A model generated the notes under the pieces. It made no database searches, was not told the DNA's origin, and worked only from the letters and a program-made list of their open reading frames with translations. DNA of 64,000 bases from Azadirachta indica (Eukaryota > Streptophyta > Magnoliopsida > Sapindales > Meliaceae), in assembly GCA_022749755.1 (NCBI GenBank), contig CM040453.1:580102-644101 (forward strand), given 5' to 3'. Positions 49,335 to 60,351 of the stretch are shown piece after piece; within the stretch, counting starts at the first letter, position 1; each line of letters opens with the position of its first letter. A program made the translations under genes and the position numbers.

Positions 49335-50785
49335 TCACATGCACCTCATATAATTTTTAGTTAATTTTAAATGAGTTTAAAAAATTCTTTTCATTTTTAT
49401 AAACATTATTAACACCAAAATTAAAACAATCTTTTTTTAACCTTAATTATTATCCTGTACGTATGAGTTAACAGCGAGTGCATGAACAAATTAAACCAAG
49501 ATCAGATCTTGGATCGTGGTATATATGTAATTTTTAAGTCAAAAATTCATGATTGGACCCAGCTAGCTAGCACATTAATTATCCGCATATAAATTTCAAA
49601 ATCTTACAATAATTATCCGCATATAAATTTTAGGAAAATATTTCCCATTGTTCAAAGTCTTAGTTTGACTACTTATAATCTTATTGATAAATTTGTACTA
49701 TATTTTATTATAAAGTCTCAATCATCCATTTATTTTAATGTCTTTACGATTGAATTATGATAATGTTTGCCATTGCATCAATAACTGACTTACGTACAAA
49801 CAATGTCTAGCTCGAAGACTTTATAGCCAACCCAATTATTAATTGAATCGATATTTTATTTGCTTTACTAATTAACATATTCGATTAATTATTTTGCAGG
49901 AGAGATAGTTTTATCACTCACAGAGCTTTCTGCGATGCTCTAGCTGAAGAAAATCAAAGAGCAAATCCAGGATTAATGGCGAATAATATTATTCCAGGAT
50001 CAACTGGACAAAGCCAAGTTCCTGAGCTTATAATTTCTTCCATGGCGATGAACAACAACAACAACAACAACAACATAGAATTTAACCATGCACTAAGTAA
50101 GAACACATTAGCCCACGAACTGATGCCAGTGCCAACAAAAACTTTCGGAAGCATGATGTCGAATAACTCTTCTTCCCATGCAAATTCAGCAACTATTTTT
50201 GAAAGTAATGGAAGCAGTTCTGCTACTGCCAATGCTTCCTTGTCTGCAACAGCGTTGTTGCAGAAAGCAGCTCAAATGGGTGCAACTGCTAGCAATGGCG
50301 GCAGCATGATAATGGCGCCGCCGTCGTTTGGTGCAATATTGCACCCACAAAATGATCAGTCTTCAGCTTCAGTGGTGGGACATAACAGCGAAGGTGGATT
50401 TGTGAACCATTTTTTCAACGCAAATGGAAACGTTGAGAGCTCAGGAATGAATGATATTGGAATGTTCTACAGGTTCTTAGATCAGAATAATTCGTTAGTG
50501 AAGAACTTGGAGCAGCAAGAAAATAGTGGCAACAACAAAAGTGCTTTGCATGGAACAAGTTCAGATTCAGGGATAAGCTCTTTATCGAAATTCGGAGGTG
50601 GGGATATGATGACTGTTGATTTTCTGGGAGTCGGAGGAATAAGAACAAGAAATGGTTTACATGAAAAACAAAATCAACAATCACAAGAACTGAAGTTTGG
50701 TTCCGGGGGAATGCAAAGTTTGAACCATTTTCAGCAGCAAGCAGCTGCTGCAGCAGCAATGGAGAAGCCAATGTGGGAAGTCTAA
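47681..50785 (+). CDS. INDETERMINATE-domain (IDD) C2H2 zinc-finger transcription factor
   Basis: Three exons (47681-47921, 48880-49276, 49900-50785) join in frame to 507 residues. A Ser/Thr/Gln-rich N-terminus leads to the nuclear signal KKKRN and the IDD signature RNLPGTPDPTAEVIALSP. The ID domain follows: ZF1 C102-H122 (C2H2), ZF2 C143-H171 (C2H2), ZF3 C178-C198 (C2HC) and ZF4 C205-C223 (C2HC). The C-terminal half carries poly-Asn (about nine residues), the IDD motif LSATALLQKAAQMGATAS and the DFLGVGG motif near the end, used for DELLA/GRAS contacts. IDD proteins bind DNA and work with SHR, SCR or DELLA proteins in patterning, flowering and hormone responses. The paralogue could not be assigned. 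Confidence 0.95.
48232..48260 (+). repeat. (GGGGA)n tract, G-quadruplex-prone
   Basis: About six tandem GGGGA units in the first intron of the IDD gene. Every unit contributes four guanines on the coding strand, so G-quadruplex formation in DNA or pre-mRNA is possible. It is the only such G-rich tract in otherwise AT-rich introns. Confidence 0.9.
48560..48850. repeat. Trinucleotide AT-rich microsatellites in IDD intron 1
   Basis: A (TTA)n run lies at about 48560-48584 and an (ATA)n run at about 48823-48849, with an (AAAG)n run between them (48734-48750). The second ends only about 30 bp before the exon 2 acceptor. Confidence 0.8.
49289..49336 (+). repeat. (CT)n(AT)n microsatellite just after an IDD donor site
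   Basis: About 12 CT units followed by about 11 AT units, beginning about 12 nt after the exon 2 splice donor. A length-variable polypyrimidine tract this close to a donor could affect splicing. Confidence 0.9.
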
Positions 50786-51685
50786 AAATATGTTTTCCAT
50801 ATGTTTTAGCAATATTTTCAGATTTCTGGTCACACTGTTGAGAAAATCACCATCATCTTGCTAAAAAGAGTAAGATGTTGAGGATTTTGGCCAAATTTTA
50901 GATATATATATATATATATAGTAATTTGTAGACTCTCTTTGATCTATCCCAAAAATAAGTTAGATTATTATTAAAAAGAAGGGTAATCGAAGAGAGCTTT
51001 CCTTTGAGAATTAATTAAGTTTATCCCGCATTAATAATTTCTCTTCATAGGGTTTATTAAATTTTTAAATCCGACGTCTGCATTTCTTTTTGAAATAGCT
51101 ACCATGACCTAGCTAGTTGTTGAATATTTAAATATTTATTAAATCCAATGCACTGATTAAAAAAATAAACAAATAATTAAACACTCGATCACTATTACTT
51201 TGTAATATTTATAGCTGTATACCAACAAAGAAAGTGGGCCAAGAAGATAGACATAACACCTAATGATTCCACCCACTGCAATTTACATATGTAAATATAA
51301 TCTATTTACAGACATCAGATGAATGTAGCCTCGACCACTATTTTCATGTGATTTTAAGTAGCAAAACTAAAACATTCACTATGCACCTCAAATGTTTTGC
51401 ATCATTAGCCCTTGGATTTGAGCAATAAAATAAATAATAATTTCCCTGTATATAAAAATATGGGCATTGCTTAATTAGTTGCGGGAATGTTAACTAAAGG
51501 GCCGGGAAATTTTAATTAGTTTATCTTTTGAAGCCTGCGGCTGTAAGAATTTCATGCAATTAATACACAATAAATGAGAACCATAAAAACTGGATAATAT
51601 ATATGTATATATTATTACCTTATATCGAACTCTTCTGTTATATCCATGTCTACACTCTACAGAAAGTGAAAGAAAAAAAATAAAA
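50786..51685. other. IDD 3' UTR and short intergenic region
   Basis: 3' UTR-like DNA with a TA microsatellite (about 50901-50920), AT-rich spacer and the leader of the PsbP-domain gene. No other gene is visible. Confidence 0.5.
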
Positions 51686-52758
51686 ATGTCATTGCAACAC
51701 TACTTTCATTCATGCAAATATGCTTCTCTGCATAAATTTTACATGACACAATCATCCAACGATCGGAAAGAGAGTTTGGAGGGAGTTTCGGCCAGGCCAG
51801 CGGCGGAGGAATTTGCACCACTAGCAGCAACATGTAGACGACGGCTAGTTGTGGGTCTTGGCTCAGCTTCTCTGGTGGCTGTTGGTGCAAATTTTGGTGG
51901 AGTTACGAGTTTTGTTCTGGGATTATCGCCAGAAAATGGAAGAAATCTTAAGCTGGATGTGTTGTATCCAATTGGAGGGTACAGTCGTTGCATCGACGCA
52001 AATGAAGGATTTGGTTAGTAAGTCTGTCACATTTAATTATGTCTAATTCTCAAAAGTAAAAAATGAACCACTGCAGGTTAGCAAACTAAAATTTTATTCG
52101 TTTTTGTATGCTAATGCATGCTACTGTTTATGTGAACTGCAGAATTTATATACCCAGCAAGTTGGGTTGGAGATCAAACACTGTTGTACAGAGCGGCTGA
52201 GAGAAAAGAATTTGAGAGATTACTTGATCCTCCTCCTCTCTACAATATGAAGTCTAACAATGGCCGCCGCAAGAATGTCAATGAACCGGTTGCTGCATTT
52301 GGGCCTCCTGGTTCAACTGGCGAGCTCAACGTCAGTGTTATCGTCTCTTCAGTCCCTCTTGATTTCTCGTGAGTACTCTCATCTTAATAGTTTGGCGTTG
52401 GAGAGGGATGCATTTGGAGCTAATATGCTTGTGTTTTGCTGACAGTATTGAAGCATTTGGAGGACCAATGGAGGTAGGAGAAGCTATAGTTCGGACAATC
52501 ACGGGATCGGCCCGACGACCGGATGTCAAAGGAAGTTTGATAGTATCAAATTTGAGAGAGGATTCTTTGAAGAATGTTAAATATTATGTGCTGGAATTCA
52601 GAGTTGAAAGCCCTTCATTTCAGCGGCACAATATTGCAGTTTGCTGCGCGTGCAGGGGCAAGTTATATACTCTAAATGCACAAGCTCCAGATTCTGTATG
52701 GTCAGAGGTGAAATCAGATTTCCATACAATTGCTGATTCATTTAGTCTCACCTTTTGA
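51686..52758 (+). CDS. PsbP-domain-containing protein, thylakoid lumen
   Basis: Three exons (51686-52013, 52143-52368, 52446-52758) join in frame to 288 residues. The N-terminus is a Ser-rich chloroplast transit peptide followed by a twin-arginine lumen signal (CRRRLVVGLGSASLVAVGA, about residues 50-68), which implies Tat import. The PsbP fold is seen in EGFEFIYPASWVGDQTLLYR, in the FGPPGSTGELNVSVIVSSVP strand region and in the C-terminal YYVLEFRVESPSFQRHN and DSVWSEVKSDFHTIADSF segments. PsbP-domain proteins assist photosystem II/I or NDH assembly; this one resembles the At3g05410 (PPD7) type from memory. Its exact role is unknown. It ends 283 bp from the stop codon of the convergent JMJ24-like gene. 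Confidence 0.9.
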
Positions 52759-53041
52759 GATACAGAATCCACTGTTCTTTCAAACTGCAATAACAAAACC
52801 TTTTGAGGCAAAAGGCTTTCAGAAAATAGTTTGTCTCATTTCTTATGAACAATCTCAATACTCGTTACAATGTTTTTCATGAACCCACGAAACTGATATC
52901 TAAATTCTGGTTATCTATAAGCACAGAATGTTATAAGATTCACCTAAATACATTGATGTATTAGAAGTTTCTTCATGGCATATAGCAGCCACTATAAGAA
53001 TTAGCCTTCATATTCCTAAATTACAATTAATGTACATTACT

Positions 53042-56000
53042 TCAAGCACAAGTTATCTGTTTACGCTTCATTAGGTTCTCCAAGTTCTGAGAAACTGCTG
53101 CAGTTAAATTAGGGTCCTCAAATCCCAGCTCTGGGCCAAGCCTGTGACAGCAACACAATGGGAACAATTCATATAATGCTTATTCTCAAAATGGGGCGGG
53201 AATGCAATTTACATACTAGTGTGCAGTGAGAACCAACAGAAACTTTTGCAAGAGTCTGCTATCAGAGTGAGGTGGTTAACACATTACAGGAAAATTTAGC
53301 AAAAGCTCATTCTCTCAACTCTAAGCACACTCTTCTGGTTAAGCTGAATCCTAAATCAGGTCTGCATCTAATATTTCCAGAAGGAAAATGATACTAGCAA
53401 TGACAAGAAAAATTTTCATGCCTTCAGTTTATAAGACTGATGACAAAATTTTAAGTCCATCTTTTTTACACTTTCTTCAATAAAAAGGCAGAATGCAAGA
53501 CTGAAACAGGAATGTAAAAACCAACAACTGGTTAAGGTTCAATTTTCTTACTTTGGATCAAGAACCAATTTCTGAACTTCTTTGATAGCTGAACTTGCTG
53601 CATATAGTGATATCTTTCCAACCTGCATTGGAAGCCAGTACAGAAAAAAAATTCACAAAGATAAACAGAATTACACATTAAAGAAAGAAAGAAAGAAGAG
53701 CCAGAGAGAGAAGAACATTGAGCAAATTTCAAAGAAAAGGAAGGCACTCAATACTTCTGGGAAAAATTCCCTTTTCCTAACCTCCAAAACTTGAATTTTT
53801 GCTTCATGGTCATTAGGAAGACAGCGGATTTCTTCAGCCAATCTCACAGCCTCTCCCACACTTTCAGGAAATAAGAAATCAAGGCCAAACTGGACAGTGG
53901 ACTGTTATTTTATCAAGAAATCAAGTATTCAGCATAATGTTTTAGAAATCAGGAATCATGTTCAACAAGACATCACAGATCACAATGACTCACCTGAAGA
54001 TTTCTCACTTGGAAAGGGCATCCAGCAGGGATAAATACAGCTTCTCCTAAATGTTGTTTAAATGACCATGGCTCTATTCCTGATAGGGATGAGGGAAAAT
54101 TGTTTAAATTGATATCTGCCTCAAGGTCATACAATATGTTATCAACATGAAGATGTCAGAGGTAAGGGAATTGTCCCTACCCTAACATGCAAGATATTTC
54201 CCCTAAAAAAAAAGTTTTAGTTTCTTACCAAATGCTTCCTTCAATTTCCTTTTATGATCCCCATTGAGGTACGCCGCTTCATCATAAAGGGGACGTGTTT
54301 CCTGAGATCCATAAAATAGGATCAGCAATGTGCATGACTATACATCCCAAGTTAGAAATCAAAAAGGTAGATTTCTAAACAAGAATTACAAAATCATCCG
54401 TAACACTGTCAGGCTTCCCGGAATCATTCCAGTGTTTTCGCAAATATTCAGTTAACTTCGGAACATCTTGCCGCCGAAAGACATCCCAGAAGGCTCCAGG
54501 ATGAGTCTTCTCAGAGTTGTCTACACTATCTCCATTTAACCGTTCAGATTTGACAATTTTCTCATCCTTAGTAGCCGTTTCAATCCTTTGATCTTCCATT
54601 ATCTCATCCTCATCTGTAGCAGACTTTTCCCTATATTCATTCCTTATTTCGTGCCCACCAAGTGATGAATCAGGAAACCTTCCCTCACCCAAAACCTTTT
54701 CTGGATCTCCGACTGACTCATTTGCCTCGGATTCTCTAGAGCAACTCTGAATCTTCTCACCTTCAGTTTTCTGTAGCTTCACTTCGCATGTATGCACTAA
54801 CAGGTATACCTGGTAGCACCACAGAAAGTATCAGCAAATATAATTTATGAACTTATTTTGGTTATGGTACATTAGAAGGAATTATAGAGAAATAAAAAAA
54901 TTTGCCATGGCCATACAAAACATTGGCACCAGCAGTGCTTCCCTGTTGGAAGCAAACCTAGTTCAATTAAGAATATCAATGTTTAGTTAGATTTACTTAT
55001 AGAGATTTCATATAAGATTATCAATCTTAATATATTGTATTGGCAGAGTTAAGATGCATTTCATCTTCAGTTGAGAAAGTAATTAATTCATAATTGAACT
55101 GGACACTACGTAGTCACTGAAAACACAAGGATGCAAAATAATATACGGCACACTCTGGACACTACGTAGGCACAATCACACTAAAGAAAGCTTGATATAT
55201 AGAGAGAAAAATATATAAAACTAGTCACTAATTCACATCGGATACAAATGATGAATTAAGATAAAATAGCTCTTAATAGTCATCATTTTACAAGAAAGCA
55301 GAACATGTGACCTACCATATCACGCATATTGAAGTGAAGATTGGTCACTGAATCACCATGACCAAGTTCCTCATAAGTTCCATAAGACATATAAATCTTA
55401 GGTCCAACATCATTCTGCAAGGAATAATGAGGAAGCTTTGCGGCAACATTTAGAAAGCCCAATCTGGAGTGAATATACTCAAGCAAAGGCAGTTTACTGA
55501 TAAATTCAGGTTTATGGTACATTAGAAACTCTTCGGAAGCACTAGGAGAAGGCCAATCTTTCAACTTCAACATTTCTGGACAACCATCTTCACGAACTCG
55601 TCCTTCTGAGTATCCTTTGATGAATTCACCAAGTTCAATATCTACCTGCCATCAGGTTGCACCACATATGGTAGATATTAGTTGCAAGTTACAGAGAAGA
55701 TCATGAAACTTTTGGCATAAGGGGAAGAAAGAAGAACAATAAACACAAATGTAAGCAATAGCAACGAAAGACCACCTCAGACCAGTCTAAGCAATCTATG
55801 GCCTTCACAGTTCGGTTCTCATCTTTCATTTTCTCATCTGCTGTCTCCCGAATTCCTCTCCATATATCATTTGGATCCCAAATAGACATGGATGAGTCAT
55901 CACATACCTGCTTAATAATAACAGGTTGGCCCTTCGACCAATGCTTTCTAAAGTTGCCAATCCTTTTACTTCTAGTGTCTTGAGACGATGGGCAGTACAA

Positions 56001-58296
56001 GAAATTATCATCACCATCCTCTCTGTGAGCATATTGGCAGAGTGTGGCATCATATGATCCATTTTTTAGTATAGGCTCACCATCCTGAACTTTACAACCA
56101 CTAACCATTTCTTCCACGTTTTTCACCAGTTTTGCAACCCAATTCATTTTAAAAATTCGGCTTAGGTTCAATGATCGATAACCACAACCACCATACTCTT
56201 TGGGAGGGCACGGAATACTGCCATCACTGTTGGCTTTCCAGCGAGGAAACTTGTCAAAAAAGCTTAATCTTAGTTTGGATGTTTTAAGTTGCTCCAACGC
56301 ATTTTGTGTGTGTTCACTTCTCCCAGCAGCATTATTTTCTGACAACTCCCCTTTGACCTCACTTGTAGATGCTTCTCGAAGATCTTGACAACAACTAAGG
56401 CAGAGATCATACATGCAGTTTGCACAATGCCGATGATAATCAATGATCGGTATCCTACAGATATTGCTGCAAGAAAACAAATTATGATGAAAAAACACTG
56501 CTGAACTCTAATCGTTCATAATTACAACAAGAACCACATGTGCTTACATGTGGCAATTTTACAACATCCAAGATATAGACCCTGAAAAATAGACATGTCA
56601 TTCTAATGAACTAAACAGAGACAGATTTGTTCCTTCAACTTCATACATGATGTAGATCAACAAAACCTATGTTCAAACAAACAATCAGATTTAATGAAAA
56701 GCTAGAGTCTGTTGCATATAAATCATATAGTGTTCAAGGTAGTACCAGCACATCTGCTCATCAGCACTCAACTTTGCCCTGACAAGATCAATTTCATTGC
56801 CTGGGAAAAAAAAGGCAAAAAGAGTCACATGATAGAAAACTGTTACATATAATATATTTAACAGCACCTGCCTCTGAAACATCAATAACTTCTTACCCCT
56901 AAGCCTTTTTTCCAGTTCTACCTCAAAGCACTGTATCTGATGGATCTGCTTGACTACAGGAAGGATGGCAGATAATAGACAGTAGAGATATTGCAACTTT
57001 TCTAGAACAGGTATTTCCCTTATCCTTGCCTGCAACTCATACAAAAGATATTAATCTTCAATTAGGTAATCATACCTCCAAAAATTGGTAGTTCTTGACA
57101 AGATATACGAAGAAAAAGACCCATTAACTCAGGAATCAAGTACCTTTATCATATTATCTGCCCGTAAACATGCCTTGCAATTACAAGAACCACGACATGC
57201 AGGACAAACCTTCTCAAGTTCTTCCAATGGGATGTCTGAGTACCTGTGAAGTGAAGCATAAATACTTACAATGCTTGTAAATTTGAAATGGATATACATC
57301 TTACTACAATTCAAGCTCACCAGGTTGAAATACAGCTGCCACAATATCCTCTCTTATCACATCTAAGGCACCAAATAACTCTATCTCTGTCGTTCCTCCT
57401 GCACTGATGGCACATTTGGCCACCTGTGTCTTCAGAAGAATTCATGCTGGCATCAGAATATTCCTACAAAGCAATTTTCCCCTCTCCGAATCAGTGACAT
57501 AAAATGAATAGAGAGAGAGAGAGAGAGAACAAATCAAATAGAAATATGAACACCAAGGATTTCTGTTTCCTAGCAGCTAAGAATCAACATAGCAATATAA
57601 TAACACCTATTCCGGTGTTTATTGGTTTCCTTCAATAATTTTTGTTGCATATTTGTTAGCATATACATCTATAACTATCTACATATCAATATTATAATGC
57701 CTTCAACTATGGCAACAACAACAATACTGACAGATGCTGCTAAATAAATGGCAATATCTCACCGTTGTAGCACTACGATCAAAGCTCTTCTGTAATCTGT
57801 TTCGGGACGACTCCACAGCAGAATGAGGTGGTGTCCTATAGGACCTCAAATTCCCTTCAAATTCTGCAACATCCCTTAGTGAATCATCATTTGCCTTCAG
57901 AGAGATACGTGCTGATGTACCCCTTGTAGGTGGTGTTTCCGGTGAATAGCGAAAATGACTTTTTGTCACCTTCTCGATTTGTTTCTTCCCTGGGGCTGAA
58001 GAATAATCACTACTTTTCATGCAGGCGATTGGCATGTCAAAATCATCGCTCTTGCTCTCCAAGTATATGTCACTTTCACCCAAAGACTTCCTCTTGGCTT
58101 TCTTTAGACTAGCCCTTAACGCAGAATTAGCAGCCCTCCTCTTTGCCTGGATGTAGTGTTTTTCGCACACCGTTTTATCTGGCATAGACATTGCAGTGCA
58201 TCTCCACTGTTTCCCATCCGACCTCTTGCATCGCAAGTCATCTGGAATCCCTACATTATCCTCACCATTCCCTGAGCTCGACCGAGGATGATCCAT
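53042..58296 (-). CDS. JMJ24: JMJ24-like JmjC protein with WRC and RING-like domains
   Basis: Thirteen coding exons join in frame to 951 residues: 58296-57763, 57463-57321, 57243-57144, 57029-56897, 56800-56746, 56466-55776, 55645-55316, 54809-54390, 54301-54229, 54079-53994, 53901-53782, 53622-53552 and 53141-53042. Domains: a WRC zinc motif (C23, C33, C44, H47), a RING-like Cys cluster from C196 (CHQC...CLRC...[13 protein letters not shown]), a second Cys/His cluster ([18 protein letters not shown]), and a C-terminal JmjC domain. The family (KDM3/IBM1 group) demethylates H3K9. In this subgroup the iron site is altered: H656-F-N658 replaces HxD, and F849 in [12 protein letters not shown] replaces the distal His. 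The RING part suggests ubiquitin-ligase function; Arabidopsis JMJ24 acts on CMT3 and transposon silencing. A leader intron (58734-58351) is plausible. The exon 6 donor could shift by one codon. Confidence 0.93.
57500..57518. repeat. (GA)n microsatellite in JMJ24 intron 1
   Basis: About nine GA units in the intron following the first coding exon of the JMJ24-like gene. Confidence 0.85.
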
Positions 58297-60351
58297 CAAC
58301 AAAATTCAGCAGCAATATAACATTCACAGTTCTACACTCTTACAATTAACCTGTAAGCACAACAACTCAAATAAAGATTACAGTTGACACAAGCAATCCA
58401 CTGATTCTCCATAGAAAGATCAATCTATTAAAAAAAATACTAAGTTTAACAAATTTGGAGAAGCCTTTTATAGCCCGCGTGGACACCCACATAATGCAAG
58501 ACAAAGTGATAAAGAAAACAGGAAATCAATTATTAACAGCTAGTTTGCCAAGAAAAACAGGAATTGGGAGGAAGGTTGCCAAGGAAAACAAAAATTGAGA
58601 GCTGGGTTGCTAGGAAAAACCAAAAATTGAGAGAATGAGAACATACAGGAGCAGAATCAGATCCACAACACAAATTCTACAATAAAATAAACACATATAT
58701 AGACAGATATTTACAGAACCAGAGAGAAGCATACCTGAAACTAGGGTTCGTTAAGTCCAAGAATGCACAATCAGAGAAAAACGGCGACGGACTATATTTA
58801 AAGGTAACAAGACTTTCGTGTTGTGTCTGGATGTAGTCTGCGCCTTCCGCACGTTTGCGCACTAGTAACAGTACGAACTCCGCACAGTCGTTGGATTAGA
58901 CTGCTGCCGTTTTTTCCTTCTTCTTCTAATCTTTTCTTTAATTTTTTTTATTTTAATTTAATTTTTTTCTCGGACATGTTCGAAGTGATGTTCTCACCGA
59001 ACCAGATTCCCCAGAACTGGACTCCTTGTGACCTCACCCCGTGCCAGGAAAAACTGTTACCTGTATCAAAATGACTGAAATGTCCTTCAATGTTAAAAAA
59101 AACTTTAAATTTAATAATAATTTTGTAAATATAATTTTAGTGGCTTTAATAAGAGAGTATTAATTTATTTGATATAAATGAACAAATATATTTACATTTG
59201 TAATATAGTAACAAGATCAATGATATATATGTTATTGTTCTAAAAATAAAAATGTCCTTCCATAAAATTTAAAATGAAATAAATACGTAAAATTCAAGTT
59301 TCATAGTTCATAAAAAACGCAAAAACTATCTATTATTTATTATTATTAGTTATGACTCATGATTTGTATTTTTTAATTTTTAAGTATAATTAACTGAATA
59401 TAAATATTATTAACAGTTTGACTTTATAGTTAAGAGTATAAACAACTTCTTGTAATAAAAATATATATACATATATTAAAAGTAAAAGAAAGTACTTGTA
59501 TTGAGATTGCGATTTATAATTTAACTTGTCTAAGTTAATTCTACGGTTATTAATACTCAACGTGATAATATATAATTCCAATAGCATATTTGTGTTGATG
59601 GATACATGTGTTTTGATAATGTTACGAATTGCATGTTTTATATATTCCTAAAGGGATTGTTTGGTTAATTAGAATATTTTCTATTGAAAAAAAAAAAAAA
59701 GAAAAAATTTAAAGATCAAATTATGAGTTCCCCTAGCACCAGCTTAAAGAAAGAATAAGTTATTAGTTACATATTTTATATTGTTATAATATGTTACATT
59801 AATAAATTGGTGTTTCACATCGGATGTTATTGGATTGAAGTTCCTCCAAAATGAATAATTCTTATAATTGATAAAATTTTGAAAATAAAAATAATACTTT
59901 TAATAATTATTATTTTTAAATATTATTAATCATTAACATAAAATCATCAAATTTTAAATGGGTAGAGATGATACGTTACAATGAAAATTTTCAACTATTT
60001 TTTTTTTCTAAAATAATTTATTAATTTTGGTTACCGTAGAAAATCTCCCTAAAATAATTTTAATTTTAAATTATTTCATATAATTAATAAAAACTTCATT
60101 GCAGATCCCGAACCAAACTGCCAACAGTAATTGCTCGCCTTAAACAAACACAATTGCATTTCACGACCAACACCCCCCAAAACGTGCCCTTATAAAAACG
60201 CAACACATTGTCACAGCAAATTAGACCAACAGACACATAACATCAGCAAATATTATAATACGCTTTGAATCTTCAAATTCTCAAAATTTACTTCAATAAT
60301 ACGTATCAAAGCGTCGGTTTGATCTGAGAAGCCAAAGCGCGAGAGGGAGAT
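58297..60351. other. Divergent intergenic region between the JMJ24-like and ACBP genes
   Basis: The left part holds the JMJ24 5' leader with a likely intron (58734 to 58351) and its promoter near 58740-58900. The middle is very AT-rich with an A-run at 59687-59706. The right end is the ACBP promoter. No gene is visible between them. Confidence 0.55.
60191..60198 (+). promoter_or_regulatory. TATA box of the ACBP gene
   Basis: TATAAAAA lies 154 bp upstream of the ATG, followed at the expected distance by an A/C-rich leader. It fits a plant core promoter with transcription starting near 60220-60230. Confidence 0.6.
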
